DNA from: Peptococcaceae bacterium BICA1-8
Lineage (GTDB): Bacteria; Bacillota; Peptococcia; Peptococcales; BICA1-8
NCBI GenBank assembly: GCA_000802045.1
Contig: JUEF01000078.1
Span: 1-64,000, forward strand
Direction of reading: 5' to 3'
Length of the DNA: 64,000 nucleotides
This document shows, piece after piece, positions 50,794 to 58,237 of the stretch (positions are counted from its first letter, which is position 1; each line of letters begins with the position of its first letter). A model generated the notes under the pieces. The model was not told the origin of the DNA and made no database searches. It saw only the letters and a program-made list of their open reading frames with translations. Position numbers and translations under genes: made by a program.

Positions 50794-51263
50794 ACCCTCG
50801 CACCCTTTATGTGTAAATCGTAGTATGCGACACCCACCGCATAAGCACTCCATATGTCGGACTTAAATCCATAGAACCACCCTGGCGATTTTTTAACCCC
50901 TACCTCGCCGAACCTGTCAATTAATGCCTGCCTAATGTTGCTGTCTTTGGCTTTCATGGTGTGACAGAGGTTTATTTTTACATCTTTGCGGTAGATTTTT
51001 GTTTGATTATCTCCATACTGATAAGCAGTTTCCCAAAACCTACCACTCCAAAATACTGTTTCAAATACCGTTTCCCCTACCGCCATACCATAACTTGCAA
51101 CCATTTCTAGTGCAAAATGGGTTTTATAATCTTTTTGCATTTGCTTGCTAATTTTATGAATTAATAATTCATTTTGAATTTTTCCAAACTCTACAGGCTT
51201 TAAGTTTTCATCCATGGCTACATAAGCACTTTCAAGATTGCCTGGATCTATCGCTAGTATCAT
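50790..51263 (-). CDS. RuvC-like Holliday junction resolvase
   Basis: 157 residues from ATG 51263. ILAIDPGNLESAYVAM (Asp6), then FALEMVASYGM with Glu and KSDIWSAYAVGVAY with Asp give the RNase H-type catalytic set. Probable junction cleavage in phage replication or before packaging. Preceded by the ATGAGGGGTGAAACA sequence that is nearly repeated before the methyltransferase gene. Confidence 0.78.
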   Translation of the reverse strand: MILAIDPGNLESAYVAMDENLKPVEFGKIQNELLIHKISKQMQKDYKTHFALEMVASYGMAVGETVFETVFWSGRFWETAYQYGDNQTKIYRKDVKINLCHTMKAKDSNIRQALIDRFGEVGVKKSPGWFYGFKSDIWSAYAVGVAYYDLHIKGARV

Positions 51264-51274
51264 TGTTTCACCCC

Positions 51275-51856
51275 TCATTGATTAGCTTTAAAAAATGCTT
51301 TTGCAAATCCTGGCGGTGTAATCGCCCTTCGCTCCTGCCTTGTATAAATTCCGTAATACTCCGGAAATATTTCTTTGCTTTTTAACATTGAGAATTTTAT
51401 TATTCCTTCGGGCTTTTCTGTTACTGTAGGTTTTGGAATATTAAATTTGCCCCACAAAGCAGTATTCTTCTGATAGTTGTCACCGTATTGCCATGGATTA
51501 AAAACCATAAGCGGTTCCTTTAACCAATTCTTTAATAGTCCATTAGCAGGATTTTCTATTGCCCAAAACACAGGATTGCTAGTTAAAATAATTCTGCAAC
51601 AAGCTGATGCAATTTCAAGTCCTGCCCTAAAATCATGCGTATAATTCCCCTTGCCATGAAAGTGTTTAGCAATACTGAATTGGTCGCAAGGTGTCGCCGC
51701 CAAAACTCCATATACGTTGCTTGGGGGGGCAAATAACCTAACATCATTTTCTGGAAGTGTAATAATTCTTACATCATACCCATCTTCTTTATATGGCTTA
51801 CTCCATGAGCCCGTCCCGCCGCATAGGTCAAGAATTATTTTTTTGGAGTTATCCAT
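51275..51856 (-). CDS. Phage-type DNA cytosine methyltransferase
   Basis: 193 residues from ATG 51856 (GAGAGGTG site). Motif I ILDLCGGTGSWSKPY, motif IV ATPCDQFSIAKHF with the catalytic Cys, motif VI WAIENPANGLLK. This short form without target domain is common in phages; it likely protects phage DNA from host restriction. Confidence 0.8.
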   Translation of the reverse strand: MDNSKKIILDLCGGTGSWSKPYKEDGYDVRIITLPENDVRLFAPPSNVYGVLAATPCDQFSIAKHFHGKGNYTHDFRAGLEIASACCRIILTSNPVFWAIENPANGLLKNWLKEPLMVFNPWQYGDNYQKNTALWGKFNIPKPTVTEKPEGIIKFSMLKSKEIFPEYYGIYTRQERRAITPPGFAKAFFKANQ

Positions 51857-51910
51857 CGTTTCACCTCTCACTCTTTTAGATAAACAATTGCCCTTTTTTA
51901 GATAAAAAAA

Positions 51911-52117
51911 TTATTCTGTTACCTCGATACTTTGATTGTAATATTCCGCACATTCTGAACATAATTTACACTCCACTTCACCAATATTTTTTATTGTTGT
52001 TGCATCATTGTAGCACCAGCGACATTTCTCAGGCTGAATTTTAAATAATGCGAATACTATTAAGGCTATTGGTGTTGCTAGGAATAAGCCTAAAAGAAAA
52101 CTTGTCCAACTGAACAT
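51911..52117 (-). CDS. Membrane-anchored zinc-ribbon protein
   Basis: 68 residues. One N-terminal membrane segment (about 5-26), then KCRWCYND and CKLCSECAEYY, four Cys as CxxC pairs. GAAGGAGG before ATG. Unknown function. Confidence 0.6.
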   Translation of the reverse strand: MFSWTSFLLGLFLATPIALIVFALFKIQPEKCRWCYNDATTIKNIGEVECKLCSECAEYYNQSIEVTE

Positions 52118-52305
52118 TGTTTTTCCTCCTTCTTTTTATTTCTCCTTGCCTTTTGTTCTCGGGTTGCGTTAACAAATTTTTTACACCCATAAGATTCACC
52201 TATTACACAAGCGTGCAAAATACTATCTGCTTCTTCTAAAGTAATTTTTCTGCCTGTTTTTGATTCAAAATATTCACAGCATTTCTTTACTGTTTCGTGG
52301 TTCAT
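52090..52305 (-). CDS. Small hypothetical protein
   Basis: 71 residues (MNHETVKKCCEYFESKTGRK...), Cys-containing helical start and very basic end (REQKARRNKKKEEKQ). Its ATG overlaps the stop of the MazG-like gene (ATGA). Confidence 0.6.
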   Translation of the reverse strand: MNHETVKKCCEYFESKTGRKITLEEADSILHACVIGESYGCKKFVNATREQKARRNKKKEEKQCSVGQVFF

Positions 52306-52655
52306 ATTTTTTTACCATTGTGTCTCCAGGTCCTTGTTTTGTTATACTCCATCTTAATCCGTATAGCTTCATCTAGGTCTATTCCGTATTTACCGCACAT
52401 GGTAAGTATGCGGATTATTGTGTCTGCTAGTTCGATGGGGATTCCTTCGGGCTTTGTATTACTTTCTTTTCCGTCATAATAAACAATAGTTGAATGGTAC
52501 ATTTTTGTTGGTTCGTTCCCTGATCTATATTCCTCTAATGCTTCCGACAACTCGCTATGTATCAATGCAATTTCTTCTGCAAAAGACACTTCTTCCTCAT
52601 GCCACCCTTTTAATATTGCGGTTGCATGTGCTTCTTGTACTAGTTTATTTAGCAT
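52302..52655 (-). CDS. MazG-like nucleotide pyrophosphohydrolase
   Basis: 117 residues. FAEEIALIHSELSEALEEYR and GIPIELADTIIRILTMC give the ExxE...ExxD metal-binding helices of the all-alpha NTP pyrophosphatase family. It may cleanse the nucleotide pool or lower stringent-response signals in infection. GGGAGGTAGG before ATG. Confidence 0.85.
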   Translation of the reverse strand: MLNKLVQEAHATAILKGWHEEEVSFAEEIALIHSELSEALEEYRSGNEPTKMYHSTIVYYDGKESNTKPEGIPIELADTIIRILTMCGKYGIDLDEAIRIKMEYNKTRTWRHNGKKI

Positions 52656-52818
52656 GGCCTACCTCCCTATATTCTCTAGTTAGGACTAAGTCATAATCTT
52701 TAATGCATCGGTATAATACTGTTGTTGATATATTTAAGGCTTCTGCTGCTTCTATTTGTGTCGGAGTGTTGTTGAGTGCGTGAAGTAGTTGTTCTTTGGG
52801 TATACTAAGCTTTCTCAT
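52645..52818 (-). CDS. Small helix-turn-helix protein
   Basis: 57 residues. LSIPKEQLLHALNNTPTQIE then AAEALNISTTVLYRCIKDYD form a Fis-like or homeodomain-like helix-turn-helix. The end overlaps the MazG-like start. Confidence 0.6.
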   Translation of the reverse strand: MRKLSIPKEQLLHALNNTPTQIEAAEALNISTTVLYRCIKDYDLVLTREYREVGHAK

Positions 52819-52822
52819 ATAT

Positions 52823-52984
52823 CTAACCTTCTTTTGTTACTTTTGTATTAACAAACATCGTAACACCGTTAGGAATTTTTAAATTTTCTATTACCGTTTC
52901 TTCAACCATTCCCTTTACTTTTTGTAAATTTTTCGGTTCAAGGCTATTGCTTGCATCAATTTCTACAGTTATTTTGTATTTCAT
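52823..52984 (-). CDS. Small hypothetical protein
   Basis: 53 residues from ATG 52984 (GAAGGAGAT site); the upstream in-frame Met lacks one. MKYKITVEIDASNSLEP is a beta strand rich start; ends VTMFVNTKVTKEG. Confidence 0.6.
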   Translation of the reverse strand: MKYKITVEIDASNSLEPKNLQKVKGMVEETVIENLKIPNGVTMFVNTKVTKEG

Positions 52985-53099
52985 ATATCTCCTTCGCCCT
53001 TTCCACCGCTTCCTTCGCGGTGCAGTTATAGTCAAAGTATATTTTTACTGCTTCGGTGATAATTTGTTCGGTTTTAGAAGGGGATGCTATCCGAATCAT
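52956..53099 (-). CDS. Small helical protein overlapping ssb
   Basis: 47 residues (MIRIASPSKTEQIITEAVKI...). It starts inside the last codons of ssb, with GGAGGT (also coding in ssb) 5 nt before its ATG. Nested starts of this kind point to translational coupling. Confidence 0.55.
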   Translation of the reverse strand: MIRIASPSKTEQIITEAVKIYFDYNCTAKEAVERAKEIYEIQNNCRN

Positions 53100-53463
53100 A
53101 ATCTACCTCCGTTCCCATACTTTCTGTACCGCTTTCCACTTGTTCTTTTTTCCGATCTAAAAACCTTACATTCTCGGCTATAACCTCTGTAACCCACTTT
53201 TTTTGTCCGTCCTTGGCATCGTATGTCCTAACCTGTAAGCGTCCATCTACCGCAACCAAGCGACCTTTACCGATATGGTTGGCACAACTTTCTGCTTGCT
53301 TTGCCCAAACTACTATTGGCACAAAATCAACATCTTGTTGCCCTTCTTTTTTTATAGGCCTGTCCACGGCAAGGGTAAATGTTGCTACTGCGGTTCCAGA
53401 TGCGGTGTACCTGAGTTCGGGGTCCTTTGTGAGGCGGCCAATTAAAATTATTCTATTTAGCAT
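53074..53463 (-). CDS. ssb: Single-stranded DNA-binding protein
   Basis: 129 residues. OB-fold with MLNRIILIGRLTKDPELRYT, TASGTAVATFTLAVDR and GKGRLVAVDGRLQVRTY. The acidic tip DYDSDSIPF, by which SSB recruits partner enzymes, is intact. Next to DnaB helicase and recombination genes, so part of the phage replisome. Confidence 0.94.
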   Translation of the reverse strand: MLNRIILIGRLTKDPELRYTASGTAVATFTLAVDRPIKKEGQQDVDFVPIVVWAKQAESCANHIGKGRLVAVDGRLQVRTYDAKDGQKKWVTEVIAENVRFLDRKKEQVESGTESMGTEVDYDSDSIPF

Positions 53464-53878
53464 TTAATCCACTCCTTTGTATTAAATTTGCATTTACAAT
53501 CTCTGGCGGCTTTACAGGTAATGAGGTGTACTCAACAGTAACTACTCTTTCATATGATATGGTTGCGCTACACCTAGAACACTCATGGTCATCTTCGCTA
53601 TCTGATAATTCCCAAGAATCATCGTCTTGGTATCCGCAAAAAGGACAAGTAAGATTATTTTCATAATCATTATCTTCCGGTTCAAAATCTATTTCAATTT
53701 TCCGTACTCCTGCACTTTTATTAGAATGATTTAAAACACCGGCTGTGTAATATTTATCCCCTACTTTTGCAACTACTCCTAAAGTTAAATCAATGTCTAT
53801 TTCTCCAATATAAGGATAATTTTCAAGCTCCGTTCCTTTCCTACACCAATTCGAAATATCATAAAGCTTTGTACTCAT
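53453..53878 (-). CDS. Zinc-ribbon hypothetical protein
   Basis: 141 residues from ATG 53878. The middle, NLTCPFCGYQDDDSW then HECSRCSATISY, is a four-Cys zinc ribbon. The N-terminal half is acidic and beta-rich. Unknown phage role. Confidence 0.65.
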   Translation of the reverse strand: MSTKLYDISNWCRKGTELENYPYIGEIDIDLTLGVVAKVGDKYYTAGVLNHSNKSAGVRKIEIDFEPEDNDYENNLTCPFCGYQDDDSWELSDSEDDHECSRCSATISYERVVTVEYTSLPVKPPEIVNANLIQRSGLNAK

Positions 53879-53970
53879 TTTTTTACATTCCTTTCGATCT
53901 AAATTATTCTCAAACAATCCGTTCTACCTTGCCTTGCAGCTTCAACACATTTTAATACATCAACTTTTAA

Positions 53971-55281
53971 CTATCCCTTTTCTACTGGTAATTGTTGTGC
54001 TTCTATTACCCATTCGGAAAACCGTTGATAATCTCCCTCAAAAGTTGCTTTAATTCTTCCTGTTTTCCCTCCTCGGTTTTTAGCAACTATAAACTCTGTT
54101 TCGTTGTCGTATTCTTCTTCACTGTCCTTCCCGGCCCTCTCCCGGTGAATAAATATTACTTGGTCTGCATCTTGTTCAATGTTTCCGGATTCTCTCAAGT
54201 CGCTTAGTATTGGTCGGGTTTGGCTTCTACCGTCAGGCTTTCGTGATAACTGGCTAAGTACTATAATTGGTATCTCTAATTCTCTTGAGAGTTTCTTTAG
54301 TGATCTAGTTATTTTACCTATTTCTTGGTTGCGGTTTTCTGCTTTCTCTCCCTCGATTAAGGTTAGATAGTCAATTATTAGAATATCCAGCCCCTTGCTG
54401 CGCCTTAGCTTTCTCGCCTGTGATTTTATTTCCGCTAAGTTAATACTGAAATCATCACATAGGAATAAATTGTCTAGGCTAATTTTCGCCACTCCGTTAG
54501 TTATTGGTTTAACGAAGTTTTCCGTTTCTCCGGTTCTGATGCATTGAAAAGGTACACCGGATTTATTTGATAAGGCCCTTTCGAGTATTTCTTCCTTGAC
54601 CATTTCTAAACTAAACATTGCGACGGTGTTTTTATTTAGTGCATTATCTATTGCGACTTGTTCAGCTACTACAGACTTTCCTATGCCCGGCCTTGCACCT
54701 ATAATAATCAGTTGCCCAGGCTTCCACCCTCCGGTCATAAAATCTAGTTTACCGATAAAACTCCTAACCCTTGCGATGCCATCAGTTTTCTTCCGTTCAA
54801 ATATCGTTTCTACATGATTAACCATTACGTCATATGCAGATACTAGTTGTTCTCTTTTGGTGTCTCCCAGGTCGTTTAGTTCCGTCTCAAAGGTTTCCTT
54901 TAATTCGTCAAGCGACTTATAATGATTACCTTTTACTATTTGCTGAAACTTATTTAGAATGTTAGAAAAATTATATATGTAAGCGTTTTGTTTAATTAGT
55001 GATATGTCTTGTTCTAGAGTGTAGGTTTGCTTTGTGGCCAATTCTGTGAGGTACATTACACCAACTTTATCTATTTCATTTTTAAACCTTAGTTGCTCAT
55101 GTAGTGTAGTTAATGAAATAGGCTTGTCCTCTTGGTACATATTAGATAAGGTTTTATAAATCAATTGGTGTCTTTGCTCTATAAACTCATTAGGCTTTAT
55201 GTGTGGAATAATATTGTCTGCTTGTCCATTTAAGCAGGAGCCTAAAATTGATTGTTCAGCTTCTTGGTTGTATAAGCCCAC
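53971..55281 (-). CDS. dnaB: Replicative DNA helicase DnaB
   Basis: 436 residues. N-terminal primase-binding domain (NQEAEQSILGSCL; HQLIYKTLSNMYQEDKPISL), linker helix, then RecA-like motor with Walker A GARPGIGKS (195-203), ILIIDYLTLI and the DLRESGNIEQDAD motif. Full length, so it should replace the host helicase on the phage origin. It follows the split initiator gene. Confidence 0.94.
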   Translation of the reverse strand: MGLYNQEAEQSILGSCLNGQADNIIPHIKPNEFIEQRHQLIYKTLSNMYQEDKPISLTTLHEQLRFKNEIDKVGVMYLTELATKQTYTLEQDISLIKQNAYIYNFSNILNKFQQIVKGNHYKSLDELKETFETELNDLGDTKREQLVSAYDVMVNHVETIFERKKTDGIARVRSFIGKLDFMTGGWKPGQLIIIGARPGIGKSVVAEQVAIDNALNKNTVAMFSLEMVKEEILERALSNKSGVPFQCIRTGETENFVKPITNGVAKISLDNLFLCDDFSINLAEIKSQARKLRRSKGLDILIIDYLTLIEGEKAENRNQEIGKITRSLKKLSRELEIPIIVLSQLSRKPDGRSQTRPILSDLRESGNIEQDADQVIFIHRERAGKDSEEEYDNETEFIVAKNRGGKTGRIKATFEGDYQRFSEWVIEAQQLPVEKG

Positions 55282-55618
55282 TCTCCCTCCTCCTTTTAAT
55301 CATTTCTTGGTATGCTTCGTATTCTAGGTCTGATGCTGATTTTTGGTTTGCTGGTTTTACTAGCTGCAACTTCTTAAGACAAGTTCCCCACTCTGTATAG
55401 TTTTTAAAACTATCGTTCATTTGGCTTCTTGGGTTTGATTTTTTAGTAAGGGGCTTGTCTAGTTTATAGGCAGCAAACTTTTTAATTGCTTCCACTAAAT
55501 CTAACTGAGGATAGCGTTGTTCTAGTGTTTCAAAATATTCAATATCCTTAGTTTTATCTAAAGGGTAGTCTTTAATTGTTTTTAATGTTTTAATAAATTC
55601 TTCTTGTTCAGAAGTCAT
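55256..55618 (-). CDS. Replication initiator C-terminal half (frame 2 of a split gene)
   Basis: 120 residues. YPLDKTKDIEYFETLEQRYP and AIKKFAAYKLDKPLTKKSNP are like the C-terminal part of phage replication proteins that load DnaB. No good ribosome site. Upstream it stays open through EGIEFKEGIESII back into the 11 bp repeat of the previous gene, so both are probably one gene in two frames. It overlaps dnaB by 26 bp. Confidence 0.65.
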   Translation of the reverse strand: MTSEQEEFIKTLKTIKDYPLDKTKDIEYFETLEQRYPQLDLVEAIKKFAAYKLDKPLTKKSNPRSQMNDSFKNYTEWGTCLKKLQLVKPANQKSASDLEYEAYQEMIKRRRESGLIQPRS

Positions 55619-55640
55619 AATAATACTTTCTATACCTTCT

Positions 55641-56078
55641 TTAAATTCTATACCTTCTTCTTTTGTGGCCCTGTGCTGGCCCTGTGCTGGCCTTTTGTTG
55701 GCCCTTGTTTTCCTCTATCCCTTGCCCTTCTTGGTTTTCCTGCTGGCCCTTTTTATTGTATTTTTCATAATTAATTACTTGATAAAGTGTAAACCTCGGA
55801 TATTTTTTTATTAATTTAATCATATTATCAGTTATTAACATATCCATTAGTTTCCTTAATCTTTTTTCTGAAATCGAAAGTCTACTGGACCAGCCATTTC
55901 TACCAAAAAGGAATTGGCTATAATGTATTGTTATTAATTGACCTTCTCTGATTTCCGTTTTCGGTTCTTTTAAAAATCTAGCTCTGTGTAACATTTCAAA
56001 CCAAACCTGAAAGTATTCGGCATCTTTATAAATCCAATGTTCTATAATCTCCCTACTTATGCCGATGAAGTTATCCAT
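55641..56078 (-). CDS. Replication initiator N-terminal half (frame 1 of a split gene)
   Basis: 145 residues. Winged-helix domain of the phage replication O / DnaD type: FIGISREIIEHWIYKDAEYF, then LSISEKRLRKLMDMLITDNM. It then runs into a Gln/Gly-rich linker and ends RRRYRI after an 11 bp tandem repeat (55671-55692). A third repeat unit would shift the frame into the next gene. GGTGGTGAT site before ATG. Confidence 0.7.
   Translation of the reverse strand: MDNFIGISREIIEHWIYKDAEYFQVWFEMLHRARFLKEPKTEIREGQLITIHYSQFLFGRNGWSSRLSISEKRLRKLMDMLITDNMIKLIKKYPRFTLYQVINYEKYNKKGQQENQEGQGIEENKGQQKASTGPAQGHKRRRYRI
55671..55692 (-). repeat. 11 bp tandem repeat at the frame switch
   Basis: Two exact copies of CTGTGCTGGCC (55671-55681, 55682-55692), with degenerate copies at both sides. 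As 11 is not a multiple of three, any gain or loss changes the frame. Confidence 0.85.
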
Positions 56079-56086
56079 ATCACCAC

Positions 56087-56266
56087 CTACTCGTTTTCAA
56101 GTTTATCCGCTTGCCTTTCCCAATAAGTATTAAAGTACTCCTTAACCTTCTCGGGGTGCTTGTCCCTCCATGCCTTACAATAGCGGTTGTGTGCTTCTTT
56201 ATTCTCTTGGCGATACTTCTTGTTGTAAGCATTCCTAGCTGCCCTTGCCTTATCTGATAATGCCAC
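56087..56266 (-). CDS. Small basic phage protein
   Basis: 59 residues, GTG start with GGAGGT. ALSDKARAARNAYNKKYRQE and YFNTYWERQADKLEN are typical of a small phage protein often found beside replication genes; DNA or RNA binding is likely from its charge. Confidence 0.65.
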   Translation of the reverse strand: MALSDKARAARNAYNKKYRQENKEAHNRYCKAWRDKHPEKVKEYFNTYWERQADKLENE

Positions 56267-56285
56267 TTATTAATACCTCCTATTT

Positions 56286-56308
56286 TTAATATGTTGCAAG
56301 TGTTACTC
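56286..56308 (-). promoter_or_regulatory. Shared upstream box, replication operon copy
   Basis: Same box as 25049-25072 apart from one base. It lies directly after the -10 element of the promoter at 56311-56339, where a repressor would block transcription start. Confidence 0.5.
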
Positions 56309-56310
56309 CT

Positions 56311-56339
56311 ATTATACTATCATTGCACTTTTTTGTATA
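56311..56339 (-). promoter_or_regulatory. Replication operon promoter
   Basis: On the minus strand TATACA (56339-56334), 17 bp, TATAAT (56316-56311). It precedes the small basic gene, initiator and dnaB. Confidence 0.6.
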
Positions 56340-56399
56340 TACCAAACTTACTAATATATTCCACAATCTTGAAAATATTCGCTTTTTAGTTAAAAAAAA

Positions 56400-56555
56400 T
56401 TATCTTCTCGGGCGTAGATGAGATATGCTTTTCCTGCGGTGTTTGAATCCGCTGTCTATAAAATCATAGTATTGATCGTTGAGTTTCTTTTCTTTTCTGC
56501 GTTTATGATCTAGTGCTTCTGTTCTTAGGTAGTTCAAAACTGATTCGGCGTTCAA
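56400..56555 (-). CDS. Small basic hypothetical protein
   Basis: 51 residues, TTG start with GGAGGTGC. Very basic (LDHKRRKEKKLND...FKHRRKSISHLRPRR). Overlaps the preceding 22-codon frame. Unknown. Confidence 0.5.
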   Translation of the reverse strand: MNAESVLNYLRTEALDHKRRKEKKLNDQYYDFIDSGFKHRRKSISHLRPRR

Positions 56556-56620
56556 TTCAGCACCTCCAAAAACTCAATAAACATCACCGCAAATATTATT
56601 AATCCGTAATATTTAATCAA
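56552..56620 (-). CDS. 22-residue membrane peptide
   Basis: TTG start after GGAGGGG. MIKYYGLIIFAVMFIEFLEV is one membrane helix. Its frame contains the ribosome site of the next gene. Low but real support. Confidence 0.35.
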   Translation of the reverse strand: MIKYYGLIIFAVMFIEFLEVLN

Positions 56621-57408
56621 AATAACCCCTCCGCTTTATTCAGCTTACTTTGTTCTAAATTCATATTAAAAAAAGTAATTTGTACATCTTTTGCTAATTT
56701 TAAATTAAATGCTTTTACATATTCTTTTTTAATCTCAAAGCCATGCGATTTCCTTCCTAGCATTTCCGCAGCAAGCAGGGTCACGCCGCTTCCTGCGCAT
56801 GGGTCTATTACTACATCGCCAACATCTGTAAAAATTTCAATCAACCTTTTTAATATATGTATACTTTTTTGTGTCGGGTGTATTTTTGGCGTTTCATTAT
56901 CTCTTGTGTAATCCATACAGTTGAATATCATTTTTCCGTTATTGTTGAATTTGGGTAATTTATCCCTATATAGGAGCAAGGCATATTCACAATTACCGAC
57001 TACTTTCATATTTGCCTTTAATACTTGCGCTGAATAATTCTTTCTGAAAACAAGGTTGATGTAGTGATTAAAACCGTATTTTTTACCTTCTTCAATAAGC
57101 ATAAATTGTTGCTCAAACTCACAAAACACTATCATACACCCTGCTTGTCCTGCTTCTTTCGGTTCTTTTTTTAGCATTGTATTAACGAAATGCATAAACT
57201 CGGGTATTTTAAAATCTTTGTCGGTATCAAAAAATGTTTTTCCAGCTAGCTTGCTTTCTCCATTTTTATTATCACCGTCTTTATACCAACTAGGGCTAGA
57301 AGCATAAGCATTAACGCCGACATTGTACGGTATATCTGCAATTATTAACTGTGCTTTTGGTATGTTGTAGCGTTTGTAATTCTGAAAATGATCGTGATAA
57401 AGTTTCAT
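56617..57408 (-). CDS. DNA N4/N6 methyltransferase
   Basis: 263 residues from ATG 57408 with AGGAGG; the in-frame extension to 57522 is not supported. IIADIPYNVGVNAY is the catalytic motif (variant D-I-P-Y), and VVIDPCAGSGVTLLAAEMLG is the AdoMet-binding motif; order is beta class. It has HPTQKSIHILKRLI just before. Probably modifies phage DNA against restriction; the target is unknown. Confidence 0.88.
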   Translation of the reverse strand: MKLYHDHFQNYKRYNIPKAQLIIADIPYNVGVNAYASSPSWYKDGDNKNGESKLAGKTFFDTDKDFKIPEFMHFVNTMLKKEPKEAGQAGCMIVFCEFEQQFMLIEEGKKYGFNHYINLVFRKNYSAQVLKANMKVVGNCEYALLLYRDKLPKFNNNGKMIFNCMDYTRDNETPKIHPTQKSIHILKRLIEIFTDVGDVVIDPCAGSGVTLLAAEMLGRKSHGFEIKKEYVKAFNLKLAKDVQITFFNMNLEQSKLNKAEGLF

Positions 57409-57444
57409 AATACCTCCTGTTTGTCCTTTTATTTTGGGTAAAAA

Positions 57445-57461
57445 GGGGAGGGTTATTCCCC
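57445..57461 (-). terminator. GGGGA hairpin 3 (upstream of the methyltransferase)
   Basis: GGGGA...TCCCC with TTTTT after it on the minus strand. Weaker relative of the two 19-base hairpins at 57732 and 57978. Confidence 0.5.
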
Positions 57462-57485
57462 AGTGTCGCTTAATAGTTGAAATAT

Positions 57486-57683
57486 TCAGCAACTGGTATT
57501 TTTCATATACCACTTTTTGCATTCAATCAGTTCTATATAAGTCATTGGCTTTGGACAAGGTTCTGTTGGATTTATTTTTATATCTAAAAAATAGCCTAAT
57601 TGACACTTGACATCATATTGACTTATGTATAGAGCCTTACATCTTTCGCATGTTCTCTTTTGGCTTAACTTAATATTCCCCAT
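57486..57683 (-). CDS. Small Cys-rich protein
   Basis: 65 residues. RTCERCKALYISQYDVKCQL, then PCPKPMTYIELIECKKWY; six Cys. Possibly a zinc ribbon. Its start has only a weak AGGG site. Confidence 0.6.
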   Translation of the reverse strand: MGNIKLSQKRTCERCKALYISQYDVKCQLGYFLDIKINPTEPCPKPMTYIELIECKKWYMKNTSC

Positions 57684-57731
57684 TGCCCATACCCTCTTTA
57701 CTACGCAATTTTTACATACTGTGTTTTAAAA

Positions 57732-57750
57732 GGGGAGTTTGCTACTCCCC
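57732..57750 (-). terminator. GGGGAGT hairpin 2
   Basis: GGGGAGT TTGCT ACTCCCC, exact copy of 57978-57996; TTTTAAAA follows on the minus strand. The stop codon of the 73-residue gene lies in it. Confidence 0.65.
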
Positions 57751-57963
57751 GGCGTTATCTTTATTAGCAAAATATTCATCTAACATATACATTAGTGCTT
57801 CTCCATTATCCCCATCCCCACCAGATTTCCAACAAAAATAATCATCACAGAATTTAAAATCATACTCGGCAATAAACTTAAATATTTCAACGCTTCTTGG
57901 GTCGTGTTCTATTCCTTCTTCCCATCTTTTATTTACATCGACGACTATTTTAACTTCCATCAT
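57742..57963 (-). CDS. Small acidic hypothetical protein
   Basis: 73 residues (VKIVVDVNKRWEEGIEHDPR... LMYMLDEYFANKDNAGE). AGGAGGAAAA before ATG. Placed between two identical hairpins. Confidence 0.6.
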   Translation of the reverse strand: MMEVKIVVDVNKRWEEGIEHDPRSVEIFKFIAEYDFKFCDDYFCWKSGGDGDNGEALMYMLDEYFANKDNAGE

Positions 57964-57977
57964 TTTTCCTCCTAAAA

Positions 57978-57996
57978 GGGGAGTTTGCTACTCCCC
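57978..57996 (-). terminator. GGGGAGT hairpin 1
   Basis: Same 19 bases as 57732-57750; followed by TTTTAGGAGG, so it may stop transcription or cover the ribosome site of the following gene. Confidence 0.65.
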
Positions 57997-58021
57997 ATAT
58001 TTGATATATAATAAGTTGTGT

Positions 58022-58225
58022 TTATTTTGCTGTGGCTAATGTTGGCGCATTAGCTTCTTTTTTATGTCCGCAATCTATAGTCCAGGGTTTTTCCTTGGGT
58101 AAGATATTCCATATTTTAATTATGCCATCATCATATTCCATAATATTTACGTTACATTCTGTACTATATCCGTTCTTTTCTAACTCTTGTAATAACTCAT
58201 GAGTGAGTTGGATAATTCTTTCCAT
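58022..58225 (-). CDS. Small hypothetical protein
   Basis: 67 residues (MERIIQLTHELLQELEKNGY...). Amphipathic helix then beta strands. GGAGGAAATG site. Confidence 0.6.
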   Translation of the reverse strand: MERIIQLTHELLQELEKNGYSTECNVNIMEYDDGIIKIWNILPKEKPWTIDCGHKKEANAPTLATAK

Positions 58226-58237
58226 TTCATTTCCTCC

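Noticed and set aside
57409-57522. Extension of the N4/N6 methyltransferase
   Set aside because: Crosses a GGGGA hairpin and overlaps the previous gene; ATG 57408 has AGGAGG.
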